This document shows positions 34,251 through 46,075 of a stretch of DNA of 64,000 nt, in pieces. Location: assembly GCA_003996215.1 (NCBI GenBank), contig QJPP01003423.1, positions 1 through 64,000 of the forward strand, written 5' to 3'. The stretch comes from Jaltomata sinuosa (lineage: Eukaryota > Streptophyta > Magnoliopsida > Solanales > Solanaceae). Below the pieces are notes generated by a model. The model did not search any database. It was not told the DNA's origin and saw nothing but the letters and a program-made list of their open reading frames with translations. Position numbers and translations under genes: made by a program. Position 1 is the first letter of the stretch; the number at the start of each line of letters is the position of its first letter.

Positions 34251-34867
34251 ACCTCCAATTAATGTTTGAGGGATCTCAATCATTCCACCACACCCCTTAG
34301 GCCTTAATAGTATACACAATGTATATGGTGAAAACCTTTTCTATGACCATTTCCATTATATTAACAAAAAAAACTTTGTACTGTTATAGAGATAACCTAT
34401 CTGATCTGTTTTCCTTTTCTACACCCCCCAATAAAACATCTAGTCACCAACTTACGTTAGCTAATTCAGTCCATCCTAAAAAGTATATGAAAGCAAAGGA
34501 ATAAACTTGTTATGATTGACTATACTTACCATTTTGTTTATATTATTTGGTCATATATGTAATGTATGAAATGAATCTTATTGCTCAATCAAGGTTGTAA
34601 TACATTATGCATGTCACCATCAGAGATTATAAAATTGATACACCATCATCACTTGGTCATCTCTTATACTATTCTCGAAGGGATCAATAGTCGTCTTAAC
34701 TATTTTATTGACATCTGTGTATGGGGTAAAACTGGTCTTGTCCATAGGAACTGGTGATAGAACAACACGTGACACAAGCATCGGTTTATGGAGGGGCAAC
34801 CAGGGAGTGTTGATTGAACCTTTCCAAGTCCGAACCTTGCAATCGAATTCAACTCAAAGGGGACCCA
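34251..34867. other. Host flank between elements, no gene
   Basis: It begins with the second ACCTC of the element G target duplication. It is mixed unique sequence with no convincing ORF, and borders the LTR starting at 34868. Confidence 0.6.
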
Positions 34868-36601
34868 TGTCACGACCTGAAGTCAGGTTATGATGGCGCC
34901 TACTAAAAACCCCTAGTAGGAAAGCCAACCTCTGAAAACGATATGATCAATAAAAGCTAAAACAAATAAAGCGAAAGTAAGAAATGAAATAAGAAAGGGC
35001 CACCAACATAGACATATATATAATGGTATAAAATATACAAAATGGACCCTGAAGAGACCAAGAAAGACGACATATATACATGAGAACCAAACCCTAGATC
35101 TGGTGTCACTGATACAAGAACATCTAAAGTACATAAATAACGCTATACAAAGTACTACTGTCTACGAAAAATACAAAATAAAGACAGTATAAGTAGAGGG
35201 AAAGTAGTAAATCTCTGGACACCAGGAGCTGACCACGATCCGAATAGCAGTAAGCCTCGATAGAATAGGAGATCAACGAGGGTGGCAAGAGATCTTCTTT
35301 AGAGGCCAGATGAAACCAAGATTATAGTCTAAGCTGCAATCACTCAACTATTATCCGTTGTAATGCTCAGGATAGTCAATTTGTCACACTAGCTGTCATT
35401 GTTCTGTAAAAATGGAGGCTGGAGACCAGCTTCCTATTGCTGTAAACGCTTACTTGGTTAAATAAAATCACTTATTTACCAAAAAAATAGGGTGTCTCAT
35501 ACTAGGTGCTGCATCAAAAAAAATACGCAAAATATAATATGAGTACCAAAACACGGGATACTTAGTAGGCATTATTGCCCGATCGAGCTCAGAAAATAAT
35601 ATATAATATAAACAATATGAAGGTAAAAACAAAAATGAAAACTAACCTAAAATCTATTACCACACAGGATAATGGTGAAGATAATAATAATAAGGACAAT
35701 AACAAACACTTAAATACAAATGCAGGAAAATGCAATGCAATATGAGATGCGATGATGCAGTATGCGACCGATGCAGTATAAGCCCGAAATCTTACCTCGG
35801 ACCCGCCCATAATCTCACATCGCACATATAAACTGAAATAACGTAGAAATAGACCAGAATCTTACATCAGACCAAACGATAGAAATGGACAAAAATCTTA
35901 CATCGGATGGAGTAGTAGAAATGGATCAAAATCTTACACCAGATCGGATAGTAACAATAAAACAGTCTTTCCATCTCGGAAAAACTAGTGAAAAAATAAT
36001 GCAACCATTTCTAAAATCTGAAATCATAATAATAAGGTGAAGATTTATTTAAAAAATCGTAACTCAAGTAATTTTCCCAAACCAATCTAATAACCATGTA
36101 TATGTATGTATGAACATGTGTGAACTACCACGAGTAATTACGTACATAACATCAAGGGAAAAATACCCTCCAAACAAGGCAACTAACATAGAACTCCGTC
36201 AAATCTCAAGCTATAGCCTCAGGCCCACAGTTATACCATATACGAAAAAAACACGAAAAATAGAGCGATAAAGTAAAATCAATAATAAAAGCCTAATCTA
36301 CCACAAAATCCTCCTCGACCCTATACTAAGGATTCTAGCCTATCCACACTAGAGCTAGAACAACCTAAACTAAGGATAAAGAAGATACTACTATTCTACG
36401 ATCCCGAAAATGGTCAATAATTCAGAAGAAGGAGTTAAAGTCTAATTCTACCCTATCATATTCATACAACTTATAAAATATAAAATCTAGCCAAGCTAAC
36501 TCTAAAGGAGGTAAATCGTAACGTACCTCAGGGATGAACTGCAAACACGAATCATCAATCGTGTGCCTTTTCCTTTCAAATAGCCTCAGATCACTGCCAT
36601 G

Positions 36602-36606
36602 CTATC
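36602..36606. other. Target duplication of element B, left copy
   Basis: CTATC here equals CTATC at 44875-44879. The related LTR at 59415-61400 carries the site once, uninterrupted, at 60924-60928. Confidence 0.95.
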
Positions 36607-37992
36607 TGATAAACGCTCAAATCGTGCTCACCAAGTTGGAGGCCATGGTGATCGTCAGAGCAAAATATATTTATATTCCCAATGGATGTCGGGATCGTAC
36701 CTACAGAGAATAATGTAGTCGCGATCGAGCTAATAAAGAATCCAAATAACTTATTGAAGTTCAATTAACGAAAAGGGAAAAGATATCTAAAGGGGGATTT
36801 AGACTAAAACTAAAGATAAAACAAAATAACTAAAAGATAGATTGTTCAATGGCTTTCACCTTACTTTCGTCAAGCAAGGATAACAAGGGAGACTTAGGAA
36901 TTGGAATTCAATTCACTAAGACTTGCACCCGATTGACACGTAGGTAGCCTAGGATAAAGGTATGCCTAACCGTCTTTCGACCAATCAAGCAACAATCCTG
37001 ATGGGCTCTCTCAAACCACCATGAGTAAGCAATAACCAACAATTACTTAGGTGAGTTGGGTTATCTCTAACCCCAACTCTGAGATGGGAGTTTCTGGCAA
37101 CCAAACTATCTCTAGCCTTGGTTTAGAGTGGAAACCCCCAAATCCCCACTATTGAATCTTCTCGAATTTAAGGAAATACTTTCTCAAGCAAAAACACAAA
37201 TTAGAAAAGCTAAGTCAACGTTTGCAACCATTGACTATATATTCAAGCAATAGAGGATTCAATAGACCAAAACAATCAAACAAGAGCAAATTCTATATAT
37301 GAATTCAATACCCAAACGAGTATTATCTCTAATACAAACCTAAATCTCAATTCAAAAATTACACTAATAAAATAACAATTAAGAACAAGAGTTGAAGAAT
37401 GGAAACTAAGGATTTTACAATAAAGAGCATCCAAATCTTCACTCCTATGGTGTTGGTTGATGAACTTACTCTCCAAGCTTGCCAAAAGTTGTGAGAATAG
37501 CCAAAGATACCTTCCAGAATGGCTGAGGAGTATTTTTTATTAATTGGATTTTCCACAAGGGTGAAATGTCATTTCTGCCCATTTTCATACAGTGAAGCGC
37601 CATCACGCTAATACAACACTATCGCGCTCAAGGGACTCACAGTACTGGTCAACACCATCACACTGTCTTGGCGCGATCGCGCCCTTGTCTTTGACTGGCG
37701 TTGACCACTTCTCTCTGTAGAGCTATCGCGCCGTCCAAGCGCCATCGCGCACAAGCCTGTCATCCGCCTTCAGTGCCATGGCGCCCTTTCAGCGCGATTG
37801 TGTTGAGGTGCCCAAAATTCTAGAATTTTTTCCATCTTGACTTGTTTTTATTCAATTCTGCACCGATCACTTCTAAATCATATACACCTGTATAATAGAA
37901 GCAAATCATGTCAAATGCACTATTTTCTCTCAATTAGGATGCAAAAGTGTAAGCTTAAAGTTTAAATAAATTGGTAAATTACTGTCTTATCA
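36607..37992 (-). repeat. 3' LTR of element B
   Basis: It runs TGATAAACGCTC to CTGTCTTATCA in plus orientation and aligns throughout with 43505-44874. Over a sample of about 180 bases near 36661-36840 I counted roughly 14 differences, about 92% identity. The GCGCGATCGCG word block is at 37590-37805. Confidence 0.94.
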
Positions 37993-39909
37993 AACCCCCA
38001 AACTTGAACTATTGCTTGTCCTCAAGTAACTAAAAACTCTAGCACGAGAGATACACAACACAAGTGCAATGACATTCAATATAAGTCAAGGAAAATCCAT
38101 TTCAAGCACCAAGCATGACTTCGGTGGGTACTAATGATTAGTCAATCACATATTAACTTACTCTAAACATGCCCCTCCATTCAAAACACAATTCAAGGAT
38201 ACAATGGAACTATGAGAACAACCAAGTGACAACAACTAATCCTCAAGATGTGACTCTAACCACTAGCTTACCAAATATGCTCTTTTGACTCATTTTCGGA
38301 GTTTATCAATATCACCAACTATCCTAATTCGCATGCCCTTGCAAAAATGAAGGTCACAAAAACACATTATGTACAAAGACAATCACAAGGGACAAATACA
38401 AACACTCACACTCACAAGGAAGTTCAATTGCTAACAAGTATCAACCATAGGCTTGCCCTTATTTTTATTTGCCACTAGCTCAAGAACAATCGGTTGGAGA
38501 TCTCAAAGGGCTTTTCTAAGCTTGTAACGTAGGCTAGGGAACGGGTAGGATTCACATTTGGATTCAAGTGACTACATCCTCCTCGAACTCTACACAACTT
38601 TTTCAACTTTAAACCAAGGCCATTCCTTTCATTTTCATTCAACACGCGACACCATTTCACTTCTTTTTATTTGAAGCCCCAATTCTTATCATTTTCTTCA
38701 CCTTGGAGGATTTTCTTTCTTTCCTTTCCTCTTTGCTTTTCATTTTGCTTTCTTTCTTTCCTCTTTTTGGCAATACTTATTAAGCAACAAATCATGATTT
38801 ACTCATTTAGCACTCCTCCAAGGTACCTTTATCAACTCCCAAACTTAGGCTTTTAGCCTCGATTTCACACTTGTGGAGTTCAAGGAGGGACGGGTTCAAG
38901 AGAGGGATTCATTGTCAAATATGGTTCAAGGCTTGTAACGAGGTTGCCAAAGAAAAGGTATTAGGCTCAAGAGGGGTGACTAATGATTCAATTTAAGTGC
39001 AATGGTAGCTTTTAAGGCTAAATAGGCTTCAATAATCACAAAGAAGGCCTAAGATCATTTCTCCAACCAAAAGTAATCAAGACTAGCCTTAAAGACTAAC
39101 CGGGCAAGTTCTAGTTAACACAAGCAAACACGAGAATTATTCAACTAAACCTCACCACACATGGCATGCGAATAATTCAAGAAGGATCAATTTTAACTTC
39201 CTAGACAAGAACAACAAGGAGCCACATTTCTATTAACATCGCTAATGAGTCAAGAGACACAAAAAGATCAAAAGAGTTTGTCACAAAATCACTCTTTGCC
39301 ATGCATTTTTTGCAGAAATTTTTGGAGGGGTATGCCCATCTTGATTTGCATGCAAGACTAACTCCATTAGTACCAAACAAGTCATGATTCATAATTATCT
39401 CAAAATGTGATGATTCTCCCTTAAGAATGACGTTACCCAATCTATCATAGGGCTGAATCATCAATCTAAATCGATATGGGCACTCAGAATTCACCAACGT
39501 ATACACCCCAACATACATGCAGTTTCATCTAGCTTAACGGGTACTTAGACTTCCCCTGGCCTCTCACACCAAACAAACCGATGGTTTCCCTTAAGAATGT
39601 CATCATTCAATCTATCATTGGGAACTGTAACTTAAACCAACTACAACAGAAAACAAAAGCAAATATTCCAATAACATTTCAACAAACAAACACGGCGAGA
39701 GCACAATATACAAAACAAGACTGACAAGGGCATAAAATCCAATCTAAATAACATAAGCCCAGAAAGTTTACAAAACAAGTATCAAAATCCAATATAAGCA
39801 TAACCCAAATGCCGCCACCCCCAACAAAAATCTACTGCAGTGCCCTCAGTGCATAAATCCAAAATAAAATATGGAGAAAGTAGTGTGAGGGGGCTCCCTG
39901 AGATGTAGC
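37993..39909 (-). other. Element B 3' region: polypurine tract, hairpin, purine tract
   Basis: On the minus strand CTTGAGGACAAGCAATAG, a short spacer and TTTGGGGGTT directly precede the 3' LTR. Further in, AGGCTAAAAGCCTAAG (38833-38859) is followed by a purine-rich stretch (38686-38766), as in element A. An ORF at 39201-39518 (105 codons) resembles nothing I know and is probably chance. Confidence 0.7.
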
Positions 39910-41177
39910 TAGAGAGGGCTCGCTGGAGTGCCACCATCACCATGAGTTATGGAGTCATCATGATCCTCGGTGTCTGAACCCTCACAAAAGCTCTTTATAC
40001 TCTTCCACACCCTCTTCAGGAACTTGTCTCTTTCTTTGTCCCTTTTCTTTTGATCATCAAGCCTAGCACTCATTGCTTTCATTTCTTCTCCTGCTCCTCA
40101 AACCTCTTTTCCAACATCTGCTGACTCTCCTCAATCTTTTTCTGCCAGTTCACCACATCATTCAATGTTTCAATTTGGGTCTCAGGTGGTCCCGAAGGAA
40201 TGCTAGTGACCAATGCACTAATGGATGCCTGAACTTTGGATATCTTAGTGGAAAGGTGCTGGAATGGTCTAGGCATGGGTGGAGGTGCCTGGGTGGAACT
40301 AGTGGCACAAGGGGCGGATTGGCTACATCCTGTAGCTCCCAACGTCGAACTAGCATCCATTTTCCTCTTCTTAACCACAGATCCTGAACCTGACTTTTTT
40401 AATGGATAAATGGGAATCTTTGGTCAAGCCAAACATCTTTCAGATCATTCAAATCAAATCCCGCAGCCTGACATAGCTCAGTAATCAAGGAGGGAAAGAA
40501 AAAGCTCTCGTTGTTGCCTCTGACGCAATTCTTAATATCCCATAGGATTAGTGGCCCTACATTAACTGGGATTTCATCAATCATTGCCGCCACATTCACA
40601 GCTCTATACACATGAACTTCACTCTCATTCTGAACTAGTTGTACCATGCTGCATATGATGGACAACCACATCATTGCCTCGGCTGTGAAGTCATGAGAGT
40701 AAATCTTGGTCTCTCGTATAGACCATGTGGGCTCCACTCTGAGACATACCTTCGAAGCAATCCAGGGCCTGACTAAAGCTCCTTTTCCTCCAGAAGTGTA
40801 GTGTCATGATCCTCGAGCCCATAGTACCTGTTGATCTCCTCAGCTCTAAATCTGAATGTTCTCCCCCAGACAGTCACCACCGGATCCTTGAAGTTTATGG
40901 ACGATGCATTAGCATAAAATTCCTGCACAACTATTTCATTGGCCCTACATGGTGGAGCTATGAAACAGTTCCATTTGGCTCTATGAAACCGGCCAAAAAA
41001 TTCAGGTAAGGCCACCTCTACCCCTTGCATTGCAATGCCCCTTTCAGGGACCACCTTTTTGGATAAGTCAGCCTTATACCGCTTCTTACAAGCCACTGAC
41101 ATGAACTTTGTGCGATCATACTCCTTCTCCATAATTTCATCTACTTGGCTTCCCAAATTTGATGCACTAGTACTCAT
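39910..41177 (-). pseudogene. ORF2 of element B: gag-like plant transposon protein
   Basis: It starts at an ATG at 41177 (MSTSASNLGSQVDEIMEK). The core shows VVQEFYANASSINF, VTVWGRTFRFRAEEINRYYG and then RAVNVAAMIDEIPVNVG...FFFPSLITELCQAAG, matching element A's VREFYANYQ, TINRF and NFG...YPFPCLLTELC. A KKRKMD basic patch, a Pro-rich linker and a Gln/Glu-rich coil (EESQQMLEKRFEEQEKK) follow, ending near 39910 (GGTPASPL). Frame changes near 40773, 40390 and 40080 break it into pieces of 134, 112 and 99 codons plus a tail. The shared core and coil suggest a conserved structural protein; no enzyme motif is visible. Confidence 0.85.
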
Positions 41178-42498
41178 TTTTCAATCCAAAGAATCTACAA
41201 AAAATCATTTGCAAGGTGAGATTTGTGGGCACAACAAATAGTATAATGAAAAACAAGTGTTTTAAGTAAGAAAAGTGGGTCGAAAGGTGTTGGAGCAGCT
41301 CTGGACAGATCTATCATTTTTGTGCCAGCCGCAGTTGCTCAGATCCATCGGTGCTCCAAAGGCGCGATCGCGTTAAATCCATTTTTTTCTTGAGCGTTAT
41401 CGCGTCAAAGTAGCGTGATCGTGCTGAGCAACTGGACAGTCGTCTTCTTCGACCAAACGACCTCCATTAAGAAATTTTCACAACCAGATTGTGGATTTAA
41501 TCCATTTAGGAGGGTATTTTGTATTTCTCAACACCAAACACAACAACAACACAATTTCTTGCTCAATTTCACAAAATCCATCAATAACATAATTTTTGGG
41601 TCTTTAAAAAGCTTCCCAACAGTGGAGAAGATTTTAGGTACTCAAAACATCCCCAAATTTTTACCCAACTCCACTTTTTTAACCCGTAAAATCAGACCAA
41701 GAAACATAAAATAGAGGAAGGGAAAGAGACATACCTTATTAGACAATTTCGGTGATCAAAAGAGGAGAGAAGAGAGAAAGCAACTTGTTATCGTAGTTCC
41801 AACTAAACCTAGTTACATGTGCTCGTGATTTAGGCGTATAGCATCTTGGGGAAGTACTAGGGAAGAGAGAATTTGAACAATAGGTAATACCTGATGAACT
41901 TTTAGGAGATGTGGAGAACTGAAAAGCTTCATTCTTTTAATTCACTGTGCAAATACTTGCTTAAGCGCGATCGTGGTAGAGGAGCATGATTGTGCTGCTC
42001 TGTGAAAGTTTTCTCGGCGCTATCGGTGCTGACTCAGCGCAATCGCACTGCACAGTTTTCCTGAAAGTTTTTAGCAACTCACTGGTTCATCGTGCGATGG
42101 CTGGTGCAATGAGCACTCTTCCAAGTGTGAAGTGTACCTACTTTACATGTTCCAGCCAGTTTTTAGCAGCTTACTGCTTTGAGGTGCGATTGCATATGCG
42201 CCTGGCACATTTTGAGGTGCGAAATGCACCTATTTTGCACACTTTGACCTTCTTGGTAGCCTCACTGTCTAGGGGTGCGTTTGCATGTGCGATATGAATA
42301 TTTAGATGTACGTTCACACCCTATTTAGCATGTCATTTTGGTACCCTTTTTGGTCCTTGATTGGATTTTTATGAGGCCTCCACTTCTCAACTTTCCCAAA
42401 CAACACAAAAAGACTTGAAACTTTATGGATTAGTCAAAAATCTACACTAAGCTACTCTAATAAAGATTTTTTTTTTAAACCTTCAAAATTTTGAAATG
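41178..42498 (-). other. Element B inter-ORF region with GC-rich words
   Basis: No convincing gene. GCGCGATCGCG-like words (the B LTR type) occur at about 41335-41440 and 41960-42060. GTGCGA/TGCACC words (the type of the LTR at 61401) occur at about 42080-42300. Runs of AT-rich sequence separate them. Confidence 0.65.
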
Positions 42499-42553
42499 AT
42501 GGGTTGCCTCCCATCAGGCGCACAATTTAGCGTCGCGTCGCGGCGCGACGCAA
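42499..42553 (-). repeat. GGGAGGCAACCC module of element B
   Basis: On the minus strand it reads GCGTCGCGCCGCGACG, then CGCTAAATTGTGCGCCTG, then ATGGGAGGCAACCCATC. It is the counterpart of the three element A modules, here located between ORF1 and ORF2. Confidence 0.82.
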
Positions 42554-42674
42554 GCTACCTCACCATTTGCATATCCATTTGGAGGATTTGAACCTTCAAA
42601 CCTAAACTTGAATTGAATTTCCAGTGATAATCGCGGGGTGAAGGTTTGAACATGAGAAGGCCATTATCTTGATT

Positions 42675-43388
42675 TCACATTTCACACTTTTTAGCCTGAA
42701 AGTGAGGAAGGACACTTTGCCTTCTTTCCATGACAAACTCAAAACCGGATAGACCTTCATCCACCCTCCTTCCAAGGTCTTCCAAAAGCTTGATTACTTC
42801 GACTTTTGTCCATTCAATCAAACTTAAGGTGGAACAAAGGCTTAAGTAGGATTTGGGCGTCTCCACCTTCAAGCTTCCCTCATTCATAACATCTTCACTT
42901 AGAGATGCTATGACATCATGACCCACAAATGGGGTAGTTGGTTGCAACACCACCTTCAATTCATGATCCTCCCTTGTGTTTTCCTCTTATTTAGCTCTTG
43001 CGTCCACAAAGCCTTGCTTCATTGATTGCACACTCTCCTTTTGTGTTTCTAGTGAGGCCAAGAGGGTTTGGAGCTTGGCACAGATACTTTCTTCGCCTGC
43101 TAAGCCATGGTTCCTATTAAGGTCACAAGCACCACTAGCAACATTGTTAGCACAAGAGGGAGGAGGGGGACAATCATCGTTGGGGCATTCGCTCCAATGT
43201 CCATCACGACCACCACACAAATAGCAATTGCGCCCATCATAGGAGCGAGAAGGGCTTCCTTTCCTAGGGCCAATTCTACATCTTGGTCCAAGATGGGGTC
43301 CTCCACAATAAACACAATAGTCGGGAATATAAATTGGGATGCAAATATCAACATTTCTATCATTCAAATAAGCATGATACCATCAACA
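42675..43388 (-). pseudogene. ORF1 of element B: double CCHC zinc-knuckle protein
   Basis: This is the first ORF after the primer site. One frame runs from a stop near 43388 to 42675 with a single in-frame TAA just after RAK (about 42985). No in-frame ATG is visible at its start. Two zinc-knuckle-like motifs sit near the N-terminus: CVYCGGPHLGPRC (CX2CX3HX4C) and CYLCGGRDGHWSEC (CX2CX5HX3C), embedded in a basic GPRKGSPSRS stretch and followed by DDCPPPPSC. The C-terminal part is helical and acidic (LCSTLSLIEWTKVEVIKLLEDLG). Zinc knuckles usually bind RNA in Gag, so I infer nucleocapsid-like packaging. A separate knuckle ORF ahead of the gag-like ORF is unusual. Confidence 0.75.
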
Positions 43389-43482
43389 AAATAAAACTAA
43401 ACAAAAGAAAAACAACTATGCACAAAAATTAAACTAGAGTAGGTACACTCAAATTCTAAACTAACTCAATACGCTAAATTGT

Positions 43483-43500
43483 TCCCCGACAACGGCACCA
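43483..43500 (-). promoter_or_regulatory. Primer-binding site of element B (tRNA-Asp type)
   Basis: The plus strand reads TCCCCGACAACGGCACCA, four bases inside the 5' LTR. The plant tRNA-Asp(GTC) 3' end is TCCCCGGCAACGGCGCCA (from memory), so 16 of 18 positions agree. Athila-type elements use this tRNA. Confidence 0.85.
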
Positions 43501-43504
43501 TTTT

Positions 43505-44874
43505 TGATAAATGCTCATTCACGATGATCGTCAGAGAAAAACACATTTATATTCCCAACGGATGTCAGGGTCATACCCACAGAGAATAATGTAGTCGCGA
43601 TCGAGCTAATAAAGAATCCAAGCAACTTATTGAAGTTCAACTAACAAAAAGGGAAAAAGATATCTAAAGGGGGGTTTTAGACTAAAACTAAAGATAAAGC
43701 AAAATAACTAAAAGATATATTAATCAATGGCTTTCCACCTTGCTTTAGTCAAGCAAGGATAACCAGGGAGACTTAGGAATGGGAATTCAAGTCACAAGAT
43801 TTGCACCTGATTGACATGTAGGTAGCCTGTGCTAAAGGTATGCCTAACCATCTTTGACCAATCAAGCAACAATCCTCATGGGCTCTCTCGAACCACCACA
43901 AGTAAGCAATAACCAACAATTACTTAGGTGAGTTGGGTTATCTCTAACCCCAACTCTTAGATGGGAGTTTCCGACAACCAAACTATCTCTAGCCTTGGTC
44001 TAGAGTGGAAACCCCTAAATCCCCACTATTGAATCTTCCCGAATTGAAGGAAATCCTTTCTCAAGAAAAAACCCAAATTAGAAAGCTAAGTCAATATTTG
44101 CAACCATTGACTATAAATTCAAGCAATAGAGGATTCAATAGACCCAAATAATCAAACAAGAGCAAAATCTATATATGAATTCAATACCCAAACAAGTATT
44201 ATCTCTAATACAAATCCAAATCTCAATTCAACAATTATACCAATAAAATAACAATTAAGAACAAGAGTTAAAGAATGGAAACTAAGGATTTTACAATAAA
44301 GAGCATCTAAATCTTCACTCCTATGGTGTTGGTTGATGAACTTGCTCTCCAAGCTTGCCAAAAGTTGTGAGAATAGCCAAAGATACCTTCCAAAATGGTT
44401 GAGGAGTCTTTTGTATCAATTGGGATTTCCACAAGGGTGAAATGTTATTTCTGCCCATTTTCACGTTTAGGTACATTGAAGTGCCATCACGCTAATGCAG
44501 CGCTATCGCGCTCAAGGGACTCACACTGGTCAATGCCATCATGTTGTCTTGGCGCGATCACGCCCTTGTCTTTGACTGGCATTGACCACTTCTCTCTGCA
44601 GCGCTATCGCACCGTTCTAGCGCCATCGCATACAAGCCTGTCATTCGCCTTCAGTGCCATTGGCGCCCTTTCAGCGCGATTGCGCTAAGTTGCCCAGAAT
44701 TCCAGAATTTTTTCCATCTTGACTTATTTTCATCTGATTCCGCACCGATCACTTCTAAATCACATACACCTGTATAATAGAAGCAAATCATGTTAAATGC
44801 ACTATTTTCTCTCAATTAGGATGCAAAAGTTTAAGCTTAAAGTTTAAATAAGTTGGTAAATTACTGTCTTATCA
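43505..44874 (-). repeat. 5' LTR of element B
   Basis: It runs TGATAAATGCTC to CTGTCTTATCA in plus orientation and is 1370 bp. It pairs with 36607-37992. The GCGCGATCGCG word block is at 44470-44690. Read on the minus strand it begins TGATAAGACAGTAATTTACC, close to the start of the LTR at 61401. Confidence 0.94.
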
Positions 44875-46075
44875 CTATCATAAACACGTTTTACACGTCA
44901 AGATGGGAATAATGACACCCATATTGATATAAAAAAATTCAAACCAAAAATTGGGTAAAAAATAGCGACCTTGGGGCTCGATAACTAAAATGGATACAAT
45001 ATTTGCAAATACGCTCCCAATAGGATCCTAAGTCCATGCCCAAATTTTGAGTGCAAATAAGACATGTTTTGAGGTTTAAAATATCCCCGAATCTTACTTT
45101 GATCAAGGGAACAATTTTGAGAATTAAACATGGAATTCTATGAAATTTAGGATAGATATACGCGAAATCTACAAGAATTTACAAAGAATTGCACTAGGGA
45201 CTTACCCTGGATGATAAAGGTTGAAGAACTTCTCAAGAATCAGCTCACAAGCTCACTACAAATGGAAATTTTTGTTCGAATGGAGAAGAAAATGAAGTTA
45301 GAAAATATATAGTTGCCAGGGTTCCTTCATAGCGAATGTGAAGGATCCCTCACGAACACGATGAAGCAATCAAGGGACCCATCACAAATGTAGTGGTACC
45401 TTCTCGAATGCAAAAAAGAAATTTGATCTGGGTCCACAGCTCCTTCATCGCGAATGTGATGGTGAGCTCGCGAATGCGATGATTAATTTGCTTGACCTTT
45501 GTGATCGCAAAGCCTCATCGTGAATGCGGTGAAGGGCATGTAGCTGCACCAACAACAACAACACACCAGCAATAACAAGGAGGTAAAAAAGTCTCCAAAT
45601 GGACCCTCGGGATTCATTCAGAATCCGAAGAACACAAACCAAATATGCTACCCAACTCGAAATGACATTATGGACTCAACAAAATCATCAAAATAACCAA
45701 TAGAGGTCGTCTTGAAGAAATAATGACCGACATCAATACTCTATCGGTTTTGCTTAAAAACCACCCAAGTGCCCAAAATGAGTTCGGAACCCTCAGAACT
45801 CAAACCAAGGGTCCTACTAGTCCAAAGTCTACGCTCTAGAGGTAATAGCACTAATAGAATTTTCATCTAATCCTGTTTACTCCAAATGTTGACCAAAGGC
45901 AAATCTTTTAACTTTAAGAGTTTCGAAACAGGAAAATTCTTCTAAAACTCTATCGAACACCTCGGGAAGCATGTCACCAATCCCAACAAGTCAACCTAAC
46001 CATGAAAAAGCTATGAAAAGAGTCAAAATGGTAAAAAGACACGAAAATAAAAAAATAACCACGATGGTCATTACA

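Larger units (their letters stand above)
36607..44874 (-). mobile_element. Element B: complete pol-less LTR retrotransposon with two ORFs
   Basis: This 8268-bp element is bounded by LTRs 36607-37992 and 43505-44874 and by the target duplication CTATC (36602-36606 and 44875-44879). In minus-strand order it has: a tRNA-Asp-type primer site; ORF1 with two zinc knuckles; a GGGAGGCAACCC module; a long leader-like stretch with GC-rich words; ORF2 (plant transposon protein); a 3' region with a GGCTAAAAGCC hairpin and purine tract; a TTTGGGGGTT polypurine tract; and the 3' LTR. No protease, RT, RNase H or integrase similarity was found. The primer site and the TTGAGGACAAGC/TTTGGGGG wording point to the Athila/Tat branch of Ty3/gypsy, by resemblance. 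Confidence 0.93.
34868..46075 (-). repeat. Chromovirus 3' LTR (minus), split by element B
   Basis: On the minus strand it starts TGTAATGACCATCG next to the chromodomain end and finishes CAGGTCGTGACA. Without the B insertion (36607-44874) and one copy of its target duplication it is about 2.9 kb. It matches 59415-61400 in the same orientation for about 2 kb (34868-36606 plus 44880-45381). A block of TCGCGAATGCGATG-like words lies at about 45320-45540. Confidence 0.87.

Noticed and set aside
39201..39518. 105-codon minus-strand ORF in element B's 3' region as a third gene
   Set aside because: It lies in untranslated 3' sequence, starts without a clear context and shows no recognisable domain. 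Element A has no counterpart.
43100..43394. ORFs on both strands overlapping ORF1 of element B
   Set aside because: They are shadows of the zinc-knuckle frame; only the chosen frame shows Cys/His motifs.
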